The notes under the pieces were generated by a model. That model made no database searches. It was not told the origin of the DNA and was given only the letters and a program-made list of their open reading frames with translations. Shown in pieces: positions 1-9,607 of a stretch of DNA of 64,000 nt (positions are counted from its first letter, which is position 1; every line of letters starts with the position of its first letter). The stretch is from Dermanyssus gallinae (Eukaryota > Arthropoda > Arachnida > Mesostigmata > Dermanyssidae), in contig QVRM01003928.1 of assembly GCA_003439945.1 (NCBI GenBank), positions 1-64,000 on the forward strand, in the 5' to 3' direction. A program made the translations under genes and the position numbers.

Positions 1-44
1 GCGAAATTCGTACCAAATTGCTCAATTGCGACCAAAAACAGCAT

Positions 45-85
<41 letters not shown>

Positions 86-430
86 AATAAGAAAAAATAT
101 ATATATATTTATATAGCTTACAAAGTTGCTCAAATATGAGAATCATGGAAACATAGACAAGACCGCAATAATAATATGGGCGAAAATAAGGCTGTGCGGT
201 GGAGCACCTTATGTACGTATTCCGGTTGGATGTGTTAATGCCAATTCAGTAGATGCGTATATTTTAAATGGCTTTTTCTATACAAGCTGGTGAAAAGAAG
301 ACTATAAACAAAGACTAAGAGGGCAATATTTCCTGCAACACCTATCTTCAGAGGGTCATTGAAAGAATGCAACTGAGATTACAGATTTTGGTGGAAGAAG
401 ATGAAGTATATATATCAGTGTTGTGTGAAG

Positions 431-461
<31 letters not shown>

Positions 462-486
462 TGCGGTTCTGGATGGCATCCTTAAC
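1..486. repeat. (TA)n tracts flanking an invertible-looking segment (duplication unit A)
   Basis: TA dinucleotide tracts lie at about 48-83, 97-115 and 431-459. The segment between the last two (about 112-425) reappears at 37316-37612 in reverse-complement orientation, again bounded by TA tracts, while everything downstream is in direct orientation in both copies. No coding potential is convincing here: the open frame running through it is simply the TA repeat read as Ile-Tyr. Confidence 0.8.
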
Positions 487-1202
487 GATGCCAAGTCTAC
501 AGGACGTGAGCTCAGACTCGCCTCAATCGACCTCCGTAAGGCGTTCGATATGGCGAGTCATGACTCCGTCCTGTGGTCACTCCGGACTCGCGGATACCCG
601 GAGGTATTCATTAATTATATCGAACGCTTGTACCTTTCATCGAAAGCTCTCATAGAATTTGGACAAGAATATCGCACATTTTGGCTAACTAGGGGTGTTA
701 GGCAGGGAGATCCTCTGTTTTCCCTTTTATTTAATTTAATTCCCGACGACATTCTTTCAAAATTAGACAAAACTAATATCGGGTACCAACTTACTGATGA
801 CTTCCGCCTTATGGGCTTAGCCTTTGCGGATGATCTCATCCTCCTAGCCTCACGAAATCTACTCTCCAACGGCTCTTTAATATTGCGGACCCCTTTTGAA
901 ATCCCGAGGCCTTGAAACTAATACTAATAAAATCTTTACTATCTCCCACCTATTTAATAGGTAGGAAGGTAAAGGTTTTATTAATACCGTACCAGAATTT
1001 AACGTTGGAGATCGGCAATTACCAGCAAGAGGTGTGAGCGATCGATGGAGATATCTGGGAGTCGGCTTTGACAGCAATGGCAGAGTTGACCCCACCAAGG
1101 ATATACTCCTTAATTTACTCAACTGACTCACGATAGCTCCCCTTAAACCTCACCAAAGACTCATATTTTGGAGAGATTTTCTTATTCTCTGCTGGTCTCT
1201 AC

Positions 1203-1251
<49 letters not shown>

Positions 1252-1257
1252 TAGATA

Positions 1258-1318
<61 letters not shown>

Positions 1319-1990
1319 GGTCTCAGGTCCCAGACCATCTCACGCACTTTTTAGCGACCTAGATAAAGAGATCAGAAAGGTTGTTCATCTACACCACTCT
1401 ACGCACCATGGGGTCCAATGGATGCTAACCACCGACCACTTCAAAAAATCTTGCGAATCCAAGACTTATTTGCGAGCGCTTGGGAACCTCCATTGAGATC
1501 GCTACACAAGAGACGGATTACTGGTCTCAACAACAAAACAACACGTTCGATGGGGCACATTAAAAAAAAAGCACACAGAACGCTCTTTGTACATTATCTG
1601 GTAAGGAGTATTTAAACCTACTAAAGCTCAGATCAACGCACTACCAACGCGTGCCAGATTGGCCAGAGACGCCGGGCTACAACAACGTTGTAGGCACGTG
1701 GTCATGCGTCTGAGACGTGGCTCATGTCGCTCAGATGTGCGATACAACACACAAGCAACTATAAAGATATAAAGAGACATGACGACGTCTGTGATTGCGT
1801 GGCGCGTCTTCTCCGCGAGAGGGTCATGAGGTGGTTCGAGAGCGAGTATCCCGTCGACCGGGCGCACCGGTCTAAAGCCCGACCTCGTAATAGCAACACC
1901 TACCGAGGTCTGGGTTTTAGATGCCAAGGTTTGCGGCCTGAACAGGGACCTGGCAAAAGCGCGGCAGGACAAAATCACTAAATATGAAGA
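487..1990 (+). mobile_element. Decayed LINE with restriction-enzyme-like endonuclease (R2/NeSL-type), copy A
   Basis: About 508-915 encodes a reverse transcriptase piece with, in order, a catalytic-box start (LRLASIDLRKAFDM), the GVRQGDPLFSLLFNLIPDD block and FADDLILLAS. Downstream, after frameshifts and a (TA)n tract at 1204-1316, 1640-1985 reads as the C-terminal part: a Cys/His-rich stretch, then RHDDVCDCVARLLRER, then LKPDLVIATPTEVWVLDAKV. The PD...LDAKV spacing is the signature of the restriction-enzyme-like endonuclease that follows the RT in R2, NeSL and related site-preferring LINEs. Several frameshifts and in-frame stops make it non-functional. The microsatellite sits inside the former thumb/linker region. 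Copy B is at 37683-38525. Family placement rests on motifs only. Confidence 0.75.
1204..1316. repeat. (TA)n microsatellite inside the LINE remnant
   Basis: Near-perfect TA repeat of about 110 bp with two small interruptions (ca near 1246, ag near 1253). It falls in the part of unit A that is missing from unit B (about 1127-1797), so it may mark the deletion-prone site. Confidence 0.9.
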
Positions 1991-2012
1991 ATATGTATAT
2001 ATAATATTTTTC

Positions 2013-3000
2013 AGTGGAATTCCTTCCTCCTTTTGATAGAGTCCCCAGTCGTGTGACATATGAACCAGCTCTGTGGACGTGGATCTCCATTTTGTTTCAT
2101 GTTGAGTCTTATCGATTATGTAATTTACAGTCCACGCGGTGCGATGTTACATTTGGATGAAGGTGATTTGATTTTGAAAAGTGTGCCATCATTGGGGGTG
2201 ACATGCGGGAATGTAGTACTCGGGAAGTACAGTCTCGGTGAGAAACTGTACTCACCGAGCATGTTGGGAGTCAATGTTGGGAGGAAAAACAGGGGCGAAA
2301 AAGGAGGTCGGCTTTGCCAAATCGTCGACGACACGATTTCCGTCTAGGTTCTGGTCTACGTAGTCTTTTATTTACGTATTGATATAAGGAATTGTATTCA
2401 ACTTAACCCTGCAGGGAGTGAGTGCAATTTAGTAATTTTGGATAGGGTTATTCCGTGATCTGCGCAGTGGCATAAAATTTTGATTAGTATGTAGTTTTAC
2501 TTAGACAATATAAATTGTGTGCAGGTATTAGGTTGAAGATAATACTAGGAAAAGACAAACATTTTACGCATCAGTCGTGCAGTAGTCTATCGCATTAATA
2601 TCAACCACACCTCAAGATAGCTTGGGTGTGATATCGACATCATGCCTATTCTTCAATAGGCACGCGGAGCAAGTACCAGCAAAGACGCAGGGGCCAGGTA
2701 TTGTAGGGTGAACGTCGTAGCATCAATCCCAACACACGTCATTATTATATTCTAATTAAAGCTCGCTAGTAGTAAGATGTAGCCTATATGCAATAGCGCT
2801 CTTCCTCGCAATAACTAACCTAACAAGGCTGACTACGTAGACGCTAACTATATAAAAATTATGCTCTTTGGATTGCCAGAGAATACGTTTACAGCTCTCT
2901 CACTTGCAATGTGGCTTGAACGGACCCTTTCAAAAAGCTCCATATTGAACCATTTACTCTTTAATCATAACACTCTTACAGACTTAGAAAGAATATAAAA
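2013..3000 (+). mobile_element. Second LINE reverse transcriptase remnant, copy A
   Basis: A reading frame at 2024-2110 gives FDRVPSRVTYEPALWTWI, resembling the first catalytic box of RTE/L1-like reverse transcriptases (KAFDRVP). About 2480-3000 aligns with 39220-39760 of unit B. There a frame reads through a thumb-like stretch, LTRLDQVDANYIKCMF followed by GLPENTSTALALAM, typical of the part after the RT palm. Copy A lacks the YTDD box present in copy B and instead has about 250 bp of unrelated sequence at 2210-2470. Stops and frameshifts are frequent, so this is a fossil. Confidence 0.5.
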
Positions 3001-3946
3001 ATAAATCACAACCTCCAACGTGTAATGACATTTTTCAACAATACCCCGCTTTCTTCTTATAGAAAAAGAACTAGCCAGAGAAAGCTGTTGAAGATAGTAT
3101 TGGATCACAGTTTAAGGAAAATATATTAAAATTCCATCTACTATTTTCTGTGACGAAGTGCGTTTTGCGTAAGGTCCTTCCCCCAGGAGCTTCTTTGCAA
3201 CTGATTTTGATTTCCTCAGACCTGCAGTCCGGGGGATCTTAGTATGTGTCGACGACAGGATGGCACATACATTGGCAAAGATTGTTGTAGTGGCCACCAT
3301 CTCCATGACAGGGCCGGCGACTGTTACGAGTTCGCCATTCTCTCGCTCAAAAACAACACACGTCCTCTATACGGCGCGCACCAACGATTACTGACTCATT
3401 TATTCTCATGCCTCTCTTATATACTCACAGATTGCCCGCGCATTAGTGACTTTCCGCGTCCTCGCTAGCGTGGCGGCATCTTCTATTTGGCGCCATGTAT
3501 TTAGCTTGCATCGGCATTGCACGCCATCCGCGCTGCCTATGCCCGCGCTGCTTAACGGACACTGCTATCCTACAGTTGTAGACATCGTCCGGTAGGGGTC
3601 CCGCCTGTAGCCCTCCAACTGATTATATTCAGAGCACGACTATTTGCTCTCAAGAAAAACAACGGCTCTCTTTGCCCGATTGCAAGTTTGTCTACTAAGC
3701 GGTACCGATATCGGAAATCCACGCCTCTAAATGCGGTGACCCACTATACCTTCGCAGTCCGGCTTTCAATGAAGAGATCCTTTAGGTCCGTCGTTGTTCT
3801 GCTCGTGCGCGGAGGACTTGATCGACTCCTTACAGTGTTCTCTCAATGTTTAGTCTTTAGACGACGGTGTGCTTGGGTAAAGCCTAATCACGGTAATTGG
3901 TGATATTTGCAGAGTCCGGGACCCCGGGAAAAGCAAAGTTTACGTC
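3001..3946. repeat. Distal part of duplication unit A
   Basis: Non-coding sequence matching 39760-40683 of unit B almost base for base outside two indels: a 284-bp insert here (3291-3574), and a SINE in unit B that is absent here (empty site near 3239-3247). Similarity ends at the shared gtttacgtcacg at 3935-3946, after which the two loci diverge completely. No gene seen. Confidence 0.75.
3291..3574. mobile_element. 284-bp TG...CA insert, solo-LTR-like
   Basis: Relative to unit B this is a clean insertion. It begins tggccacc, ends cctaca, and is flanked on both sides by gttgtag (3284-3290 and 3575-3581), which occurs once in unit B. TG...CA termini, a short direct repeat and a TATA-like tcttatatactc inside fit a solo LTR. 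The 7-bp duplication is longer than the 4-6 bp usual for LTR elements, so another insertion type is possible. No other copy was seen in the window. Confidence 0.55.
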
Positions 3947-6045
3947 ACGGACCCTGAGAACATTGTCTCTCCGGATATATCAGAACTATTCATCTGCTGC
4001 CCGGTCCCAAGAGGTCGTGCCCAGGTAAAGAGGTACTTCTTTGGGACAGCTGTAGCAATCGCGCCTGCAAATGATCAACCTCACACGGCGATCCTGTTTC
4101 ATCTTCCACCACAGCAGCGCATGCTTTACTGCCGGTAGCCTGTACTCGGACGGAGTTAACACTACGAGGCCGCGACGTTACTTCATGTTGTCGACCGCTG
4201 TCCACTTGACTCACATCGCGGTAGTACAACTTCTTGCATAGTGGCCGCGTTGGTTGCATCGGAAACAACGCACTATGTTACTCTCCTGGTCAGCGCTCAC
4301 GATTTGGCCGTCACTGCGTGGGTCCAGTTGCCGATGCTGTTGTTGTCTTTGTTGCTCTACGCCACCTGCGGCGGTTCCCTCACGCATTCCGACGTTAAAC
4401 TGCCTCGGCGCTCTAATCTGTTGCTGTTGTTGTATCATCATCGGGCACCTGTCTCTGCGGTGTCCCACCTGTCGACATTGGTAGCAGACCGGTTTAGGCC
4501 TGGCGCCTCTACCTGTGGCACCTCCCGCTCTAGTCCGCGCCGTCAACGATCGTAGTCCGACGTCTGGTCTGCAATTCCACCGCGTCTTCAATGTCATGGA
4601 TCAATGCAGACACGCTGCTATGTTGACGAGCAGCAATGCCCTGCACCACAATTTCAAACTCTGGACGCAGTCCGGCCAACACTCGAGCCTTGATTTCGCC
4701 GGTCGACAATGATAGTTTCAACGCCAGTGCTTCAACTCTACGTGCAAAGCACCCCCAACGACTCCTGCCGCTGTTGCCTACATGACGCCAACTGGTCTAC
4801 TAGGCGGTTTATATCCAGCTCACGCTTAAACGCAGATAGAAACGCATCCTTCCACACTTCGTATGTGTTGCAGCCATATCCATGTGTAGTATGCCAAATC
4901 CGTGCTTCACCGACGAGCTTGTTCATGATCACCCGGCGGGTCTCACTCCATGACCATCCGCCGATCTGCCTTGCGATCTCAAACAGCCGAATCCATTCTT
5001 CCGCTGAAACGCCATCGCTCCCCGGGAACGTCTCCACTTGGCCGCTGACGTCGCTGGCCGTCTCGATCCGCACTGCGGCACCCGGGTCTGTCTCCTTCTT
5101 TGTCGTCAACTGAGCCACCATGGCCTGCGTGGCATCTGCCATCGCCTTCATCGAGCTCATCATCGAGCTCAACAAAACTGGGCGGCCGAACTGCTCACAG
5201 CAAAACTAAGCAAAAAAAATACAAGCAAATGGGATAGGCGTCTAAAGTTCCTTGAACGCAAATTTAAGTGCAATACGATGGATTTTGAAGAACACGAGGT
5301 GATAACAAATAAACAGATAACCAAAGATGTGAAGAAGAAAATTGACAAAACAGCCGAAGAAAGGAGGAGAGAGGATATGGAGAGAAAGACATCCTTGCAA
5401 TTGTACAGGCAACAAAAAAGTAATACGGCCGAAAAGATATCATTTATTCGAACTCGCAAGCGTCCGGGCTGTTCGCTGACTGTAGGGCCGGTATGCTCAA
5501 CACCCGAATGCTGGCGGCCAGATTACTCGGAAATTGGGACCATTCGGTGTAGAGCGTGTGATATAGAAGAAGAATCTATCGAACATATTGTGCTGAAGTG
5601 CGACGAGCTAGGAGGAGTGAGAACAGTGTCCCTAGCTGAGGCATTAGGTTTCGGTGATAAACCATTATGGCAAGAGACAAATGAAACCAAACGCAGGCTA
5701 GGGAAATGGCACAGATTGTAAGGAACTATGGGAAGACGTCCCGCTAAAGCAAACTATTGTGTAATTAGGTAGTAATATAACCATCGTGATAATCCAATTA
5801 ATATTATTAATGCACGACAGACGAGGATATTTGTTAAAATACATATAATTATACCATAGCAATAATATACAACTATATACGAAGCCAGCAGCACGCTGTA
5901 TGACATACTACACAGCGAGCGCATCTGATTCAAAAGATATTCCATAAGGAATGGTAAATAAAACTCGTATATATATATCATCTCGGCCAGCATCTCCATA
6001 GTCACCGGCGTTCCGCCGCCGTTCGTCGCCATTTTTGCACAGTCA
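3947..6045 (-). pseudogene. Gypsy-type gag remnant, frameshifted and split by a LINE
   Basis: Read from right to left, a start at about 6031 gives MATNGGGTPVTMEMLAEM, then the frame is broken by a plus-strand LINE fragment (5176-5980). It resumes at 5175 with a capsid-like region (SAEEWIRLFEIARQ, then KLVGEARIWH; retrotransposon gag style), shifts frame near 4735 and again near 4560, and ends with two CCHC zinc knuckles: CYQCRQVGHRRDRC and CFRCNQRGHYARSC (CX2CX4HX4C). The knuckles bind RNA in retroelement nucleocapsids. A further open stretch continues to 3990. No protease, RT or integrase follows on the left, where duplication unit A abuts, so the element is truncated after gag. Family assignment follows from the knuckle pair and capsid-like block; calling it Gypsy rather than another LTR group is inference. 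Confidence 0.75.
5176..5980 (+). mobile_element. 5'-truncated LINE 3' end inserted in gag
   Basis: One open frame from about 5181 to 5721 encodes a Lys-rich helix region and then SEIGTIRCRACDIEEESIEHIVLKC, a CX2C...HX4C motif seen at the C terminus of many arthropod non-LTR retrotransposon ORF2 proteins, followed by ALGFGDKPLW and a short basic tail. The 3' UTR runs to a TA-rich tail (tatatatatat, about 5970-5980), directly followed by the resumed gag sequence. Only the ORF2 C terminus remains, as expected for target-primed reverse transcription that stopped early. The open frame suggests a younger age than the host gag. Confidence 0.75.
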
Positions 6046-6846
6046 CCGGTCTCGCCCGATAACCCTAACCTCGTGCTGCCGCTGCAGCTCTGCGCTCGTT
6101 TCTTCTGCGACACGCGACGATCTGTACGCACGTCGACTCAGCCTCACCGCAGCAGCAGCAACAACCTAAGCAGCGACTCCGTATGCAGCACAACACTCAG
6201 TCCTGTTTAGCACGATTCCACCGCGCACCAACCGCGCCACCATGCTACTCTTCGCCGGGAACTCGACACCCTCTGTGCCTCTCAGTCAACCGGTTCGTGT
6301 AACCCCCTTGAAAACCCCACTTCTGAATTATAAGGGCCCGAACGGGTTACTAGGAGGAAAACACGAATATTGACCGACACTGGTGTGATCTTTATTATTG
6401 TCCGACTTCTCTACGACGCCGGTACAGCACCGCCACTCCGGCCTGTCTCACCACACAGCGATCCCTCCACGGCCGCGTCTCGACAACGACTTTCTTCACT
6501 CCCTGCAGTGTCGTCAGTTCTCCTAACGGCAACGACTTAGGTTACAGTAACAATGGCACGTCGGTGCCGCTGCCGCTGCTGCTTCCCCTCCCCACTCCGC
6601 TAACGCTTATTGGATCTATGTGCGCCGGTACTAGCAGACGTCGCTGAGCCATATCTCTCTATACCTACATCTCCGCTTACAATAACAATCTACAGCCTTA
6701 CAGTGCGTTGATGTCTCGGTGTTTTCATACACGTTACACGCGAAGGCTCAATGGGATCTGCCAGGCTAGGAACTGAATGAAATGCGGTACGGTTGGTGCG
6801 GGCAATAAGAAAGAAGACTGGCTTCTGACACTCCTTTTAGAGACAC
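6046..6846. other. GC-richer non-coding stretch upstream of gag (possible 5' UTR/LTR)
   Basis: No convincing gene. As it lies upstream of the minus-strand gag, it may be that element's leader and LTR: minus-strand sequence near 6235-6250 reads ...AGCA followed by TGGTGGCGCGGTTGG, compatible with an LTR end (CA) next to a primer-binding site (TGG...). No second LTR copy was found to test this. Confidence 0.25.
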
Positions 6847-7250
6847 CTAACGGTAAACGGCTCCATTAGGAAAATAACAAGTGGGCAGGAGAGTTTTGGT
6901 GTTTTGTGAAATGTGTGAATACAACATCTGGCGAATGCCTCCCTGCCACATGCAGGCAGTACCCTCTCCTTTGGCATACTTCTTTACGACATTTTGACAC
7001 ATTGCGTGGTCCATTTCGGCGATAACTTCGCGAATACGGCGTTTCAGCTTAGGGATTGATTCAAGGGAATCCCTGTGAACGCGGTTTCTCGCAAACCTAT
7101 ATAAAAAAAGGTTCAAAGCCGGAGATCTTGCCGGCCAGTCAATGTCTCATTTGAGGAGATGAGGCTGCGTAGAGATTTTGTGCGGAGCAGCTCGATCGTT
7201 GTGTCCGCTGCGTGACTTCACAGATTCTACCACTATTTTATAAAAAAATA
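6847..7250 (-). pseudogene. Mariner-family transposase C-terminal remnant, copy 1
   Basis: Minus-strand reading gives NDRAAPH (the second catalytic Asp box, usually QDGAPPH), then DWPARSPALN (third catalytic box, usually DWPARSPDLN), then a C-terminal tail SIPKLKRRIREVIAEMDHAM as in mariner transposases. In this copy the third catalytic Asp is Ala (GCT); the two related copies at 41.4 and 44.7 kb keep Asp (GAT). An in-frame stop and a shortened Asp-Asp spacing show all are dead. This copy extends further toward the C terminus than the other two. Confidence 0.75.
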
Positions 7251-7260
7251 TTAAATTAAA

Positions 7261-8925
7261 TTCTACTGCCCCCGAACATATCTCATTGCAGGTTCTCCGC
7301 AGGGCTGCGGACGCACTTGCATCAGAACAAAATGTACACCTCAATGTCAAAAAGCTGTACCGTGTGGTTCTAGTGTTCAAACGCGGGAATCGCCTGTGCC
7401 AAAACAACTACAGATCTGTCAGTATTCCCGCGCAAATATCGAAGGTCGTTAAAAATGCACTATCGAACAGTTTAGAGATTTTATCGAACGACATAACTCC
7501 CTATATAATGGGCAGTTTGAGACTCGACCCCAAATTGCCGAGTGTGGTGCCTGCAATTAATTTTGTCGAAGAGATACGGATGATTCAGTAGACTCATTCA
7601 ACTCCAAATTGTTTTATATAGAAAAAAAAAGTATCAATCCGACTGACTCACTGAAGCATTAGTGGCGCGTTTCTCTTAAACATTTTTGTTAATTACATTT
7701 TTAGTGTTCCAAAAAATGCTAAACTAACTTTATTTGCTGACGATTTAGTGTCTTTATGCGTGAGCGAGTCCCTCAACCAAGAGGCCAAACGACAATAAAC
7801 CCTGAAGTTTTGCCTGCGACGATCGCACACTTGGTATGCTAGTTGACAAGAAGTTCCTGGGTATCGCTTAACATTTTATGTTGCAGGCGGATACGAAACA
7901 TCTCAGCAAAAGAAAATGTCAATGGCGTAGCCGTCATCTGCCGCAAATGCAAAATCCTTCCCCGCCAATGCTTCACGGCAATGTGCCGCGCGTATGTACG
8001 GCCTTACTCATGCGTGCCATATCGCTCTGCTTCATCTGAGGACGCTTGGTCTCGTCTTGGTTGTGTCACTAATACCAGAACAATAAAATAACTCTCGATT
8101 CTCCCGTTACCAAACCTAATTAAATTAACGATGGTTGTCGTTACGGAACAAATCTTATAAGTGGTTTCGTTTTCATGGTTACAAAATAAAAGGCAAGAGA
8201 ATCAAGACACCGGCTGCCCTTCCTGTGTGATGTGGGACAGTGGCCAAGTCGACTGTAGAAGTCCGAGCCCCCCTGGCTCAGGGTAACAGGGTAAGGCCCA
8301 AGCTCTCGACTCGTCCAAACACACGCACGAGTATAATCTAAAACATACACAACCCTAAGATAGTTAGATATTTTATGATCTGTTATGAAGAAGAAAACAT
8401 TATTTGCAACTTATTAGCAAGCACACAAACTATTCGCTATATATATAATATTAAAATAAACGGTTTATCACTGTGTCCTGCAACCCCCATCAATTTGCAC
8501 GGACACCGTCACGTCTAATATAGATCTACGCAGCATTCCCCTACACATTGTTAGCGACGGAAGATCTGTGTGGTATTGAGCTCGTCTTCGCTATAATGTA
8601 TAGTATCTTATTAGCTTAGCTTGTGAGATAAAATTTACTAAGCCTTCTTTTTATAACTATCAACACTATGGCAATAGAAAGACGGAACAGAACAGAACGG
8701 CTATTTCGGGTAACATTGCCTCTTTTTACTTCTGCATGTTTTGTCACAACAACGGGATCATCGCAAGCTATAACTAACTCATAATAGATGCAGCTATAGC
8801 CTGGAAAACCACGAGGTTACAAAAAACAAAGGGGTTTCACCGAGATGTGCTAATTCGCTTGTTCCTGGCAAACTTGAGCTGTATTTGTTTCGAAACTGCC
8901 AGCACTGTTCAATATCATTATTAAA
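7261..8925 (+). mobile_element. Decayed CR1/Jockey-like LINE and flanking sequence, copy 1
   Basis: 7286-7591 reads VFKRGNRLCQNNYRSVSI then SKVVKNALSNSLEIL and FVEEIRM, the fingers region of CR1/Jockey-type reverse transcriptases. About 7735-7790 reads LFADDLVSLCVSESLNQEAK (active-site FADD), and 7840-8090 a thumb-like stretch, all in shifting frames. The following non-coding DNA to about 8920 is also shared with the tandem units at 41.7-43.3 and 45.0-46.7 kb, so the block moved as one piece with the adjacent mariner remnant. Many stops; no function expected. Confidence 0.65.
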
Positions 8926-9200
8926 TTTTACTTCACAGAACTTTAACGCTTTCCTAAACCTTGCACAAACACCTCCTCGAGCGCCTTAATCACACCGAAG
9001 TACCTCTCCACAGGTTAATTCGCTATTTGTTGCCACACTAAGATGTCTTTCATCTAGATCTAACCATGTCTCGGTTCAAAATTATTTTTTGTAAGGAGAT
9101 TGTAAGGCAAAATTGAAAGGCGGTATATTAATTTAGTAACTGAATAAGATCGTACAATCGAGGGAACATTGACATAAATATACCGCCTTTCAATTTTCAA
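8926..9200. repeat. Repeat X, partial copy, with 21-bp foldback
   Basis: 8930-9155 resembles 20565-20690 (shared cgctttcctaaa, cttgcacaaac, ggcggtatattaatt). It is cut short by a perfect inverted repeat: aaaattgaaaggcggtatatt at about 9111-9131 pairs with its complement at about 9177-9198, leaving a loop of about 45 bases. The right arm is not part of the other repeat copies. Confidence 0.6.
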
Positions 9201-9607
9201 TATTTTTTCAATTTCAAACATGGTTTATTCACGGAACTGCATTTCACAACGCCTAAGTTCTCGGTAAATAAAAATGGTTGAAAAATATGAATCAAACAAC
9301 AAAGCAGATAATTACTCTTGACAAAATCCGAGGAGTGTTTGTATAAGCACTTTACACACAATGGTATTACAGTGGTTAATGATTTACACAAGAACTTCAA
9401 AGCAGCAATTGGTGCGTTTGTTAGAACGCCGACCACCACATAAGGCAACAAACTTGCAAATATAACACACAAACGCAGTAGTCCACTAGTACAGCATCAA
9501 CACAACTTACAACAACTATGTCTAAAAACATGTGGATAAATACAATCAAAAACGAAGTGTGTCCTCGTATACGAAGCACAACATTTGTAATACCAACTAT
9601 ACCTAGA
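9199..9607. other. AT-rich 3' flank of the minus-strand LINE
   Basis: No gene recognised. Being directly downstream of the minus-strand reverse transcriptase reading (stop at 9608), this may be its 3' UTR; no poly(A) or short tail repeat could be assigned. Confidence 0.3.
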
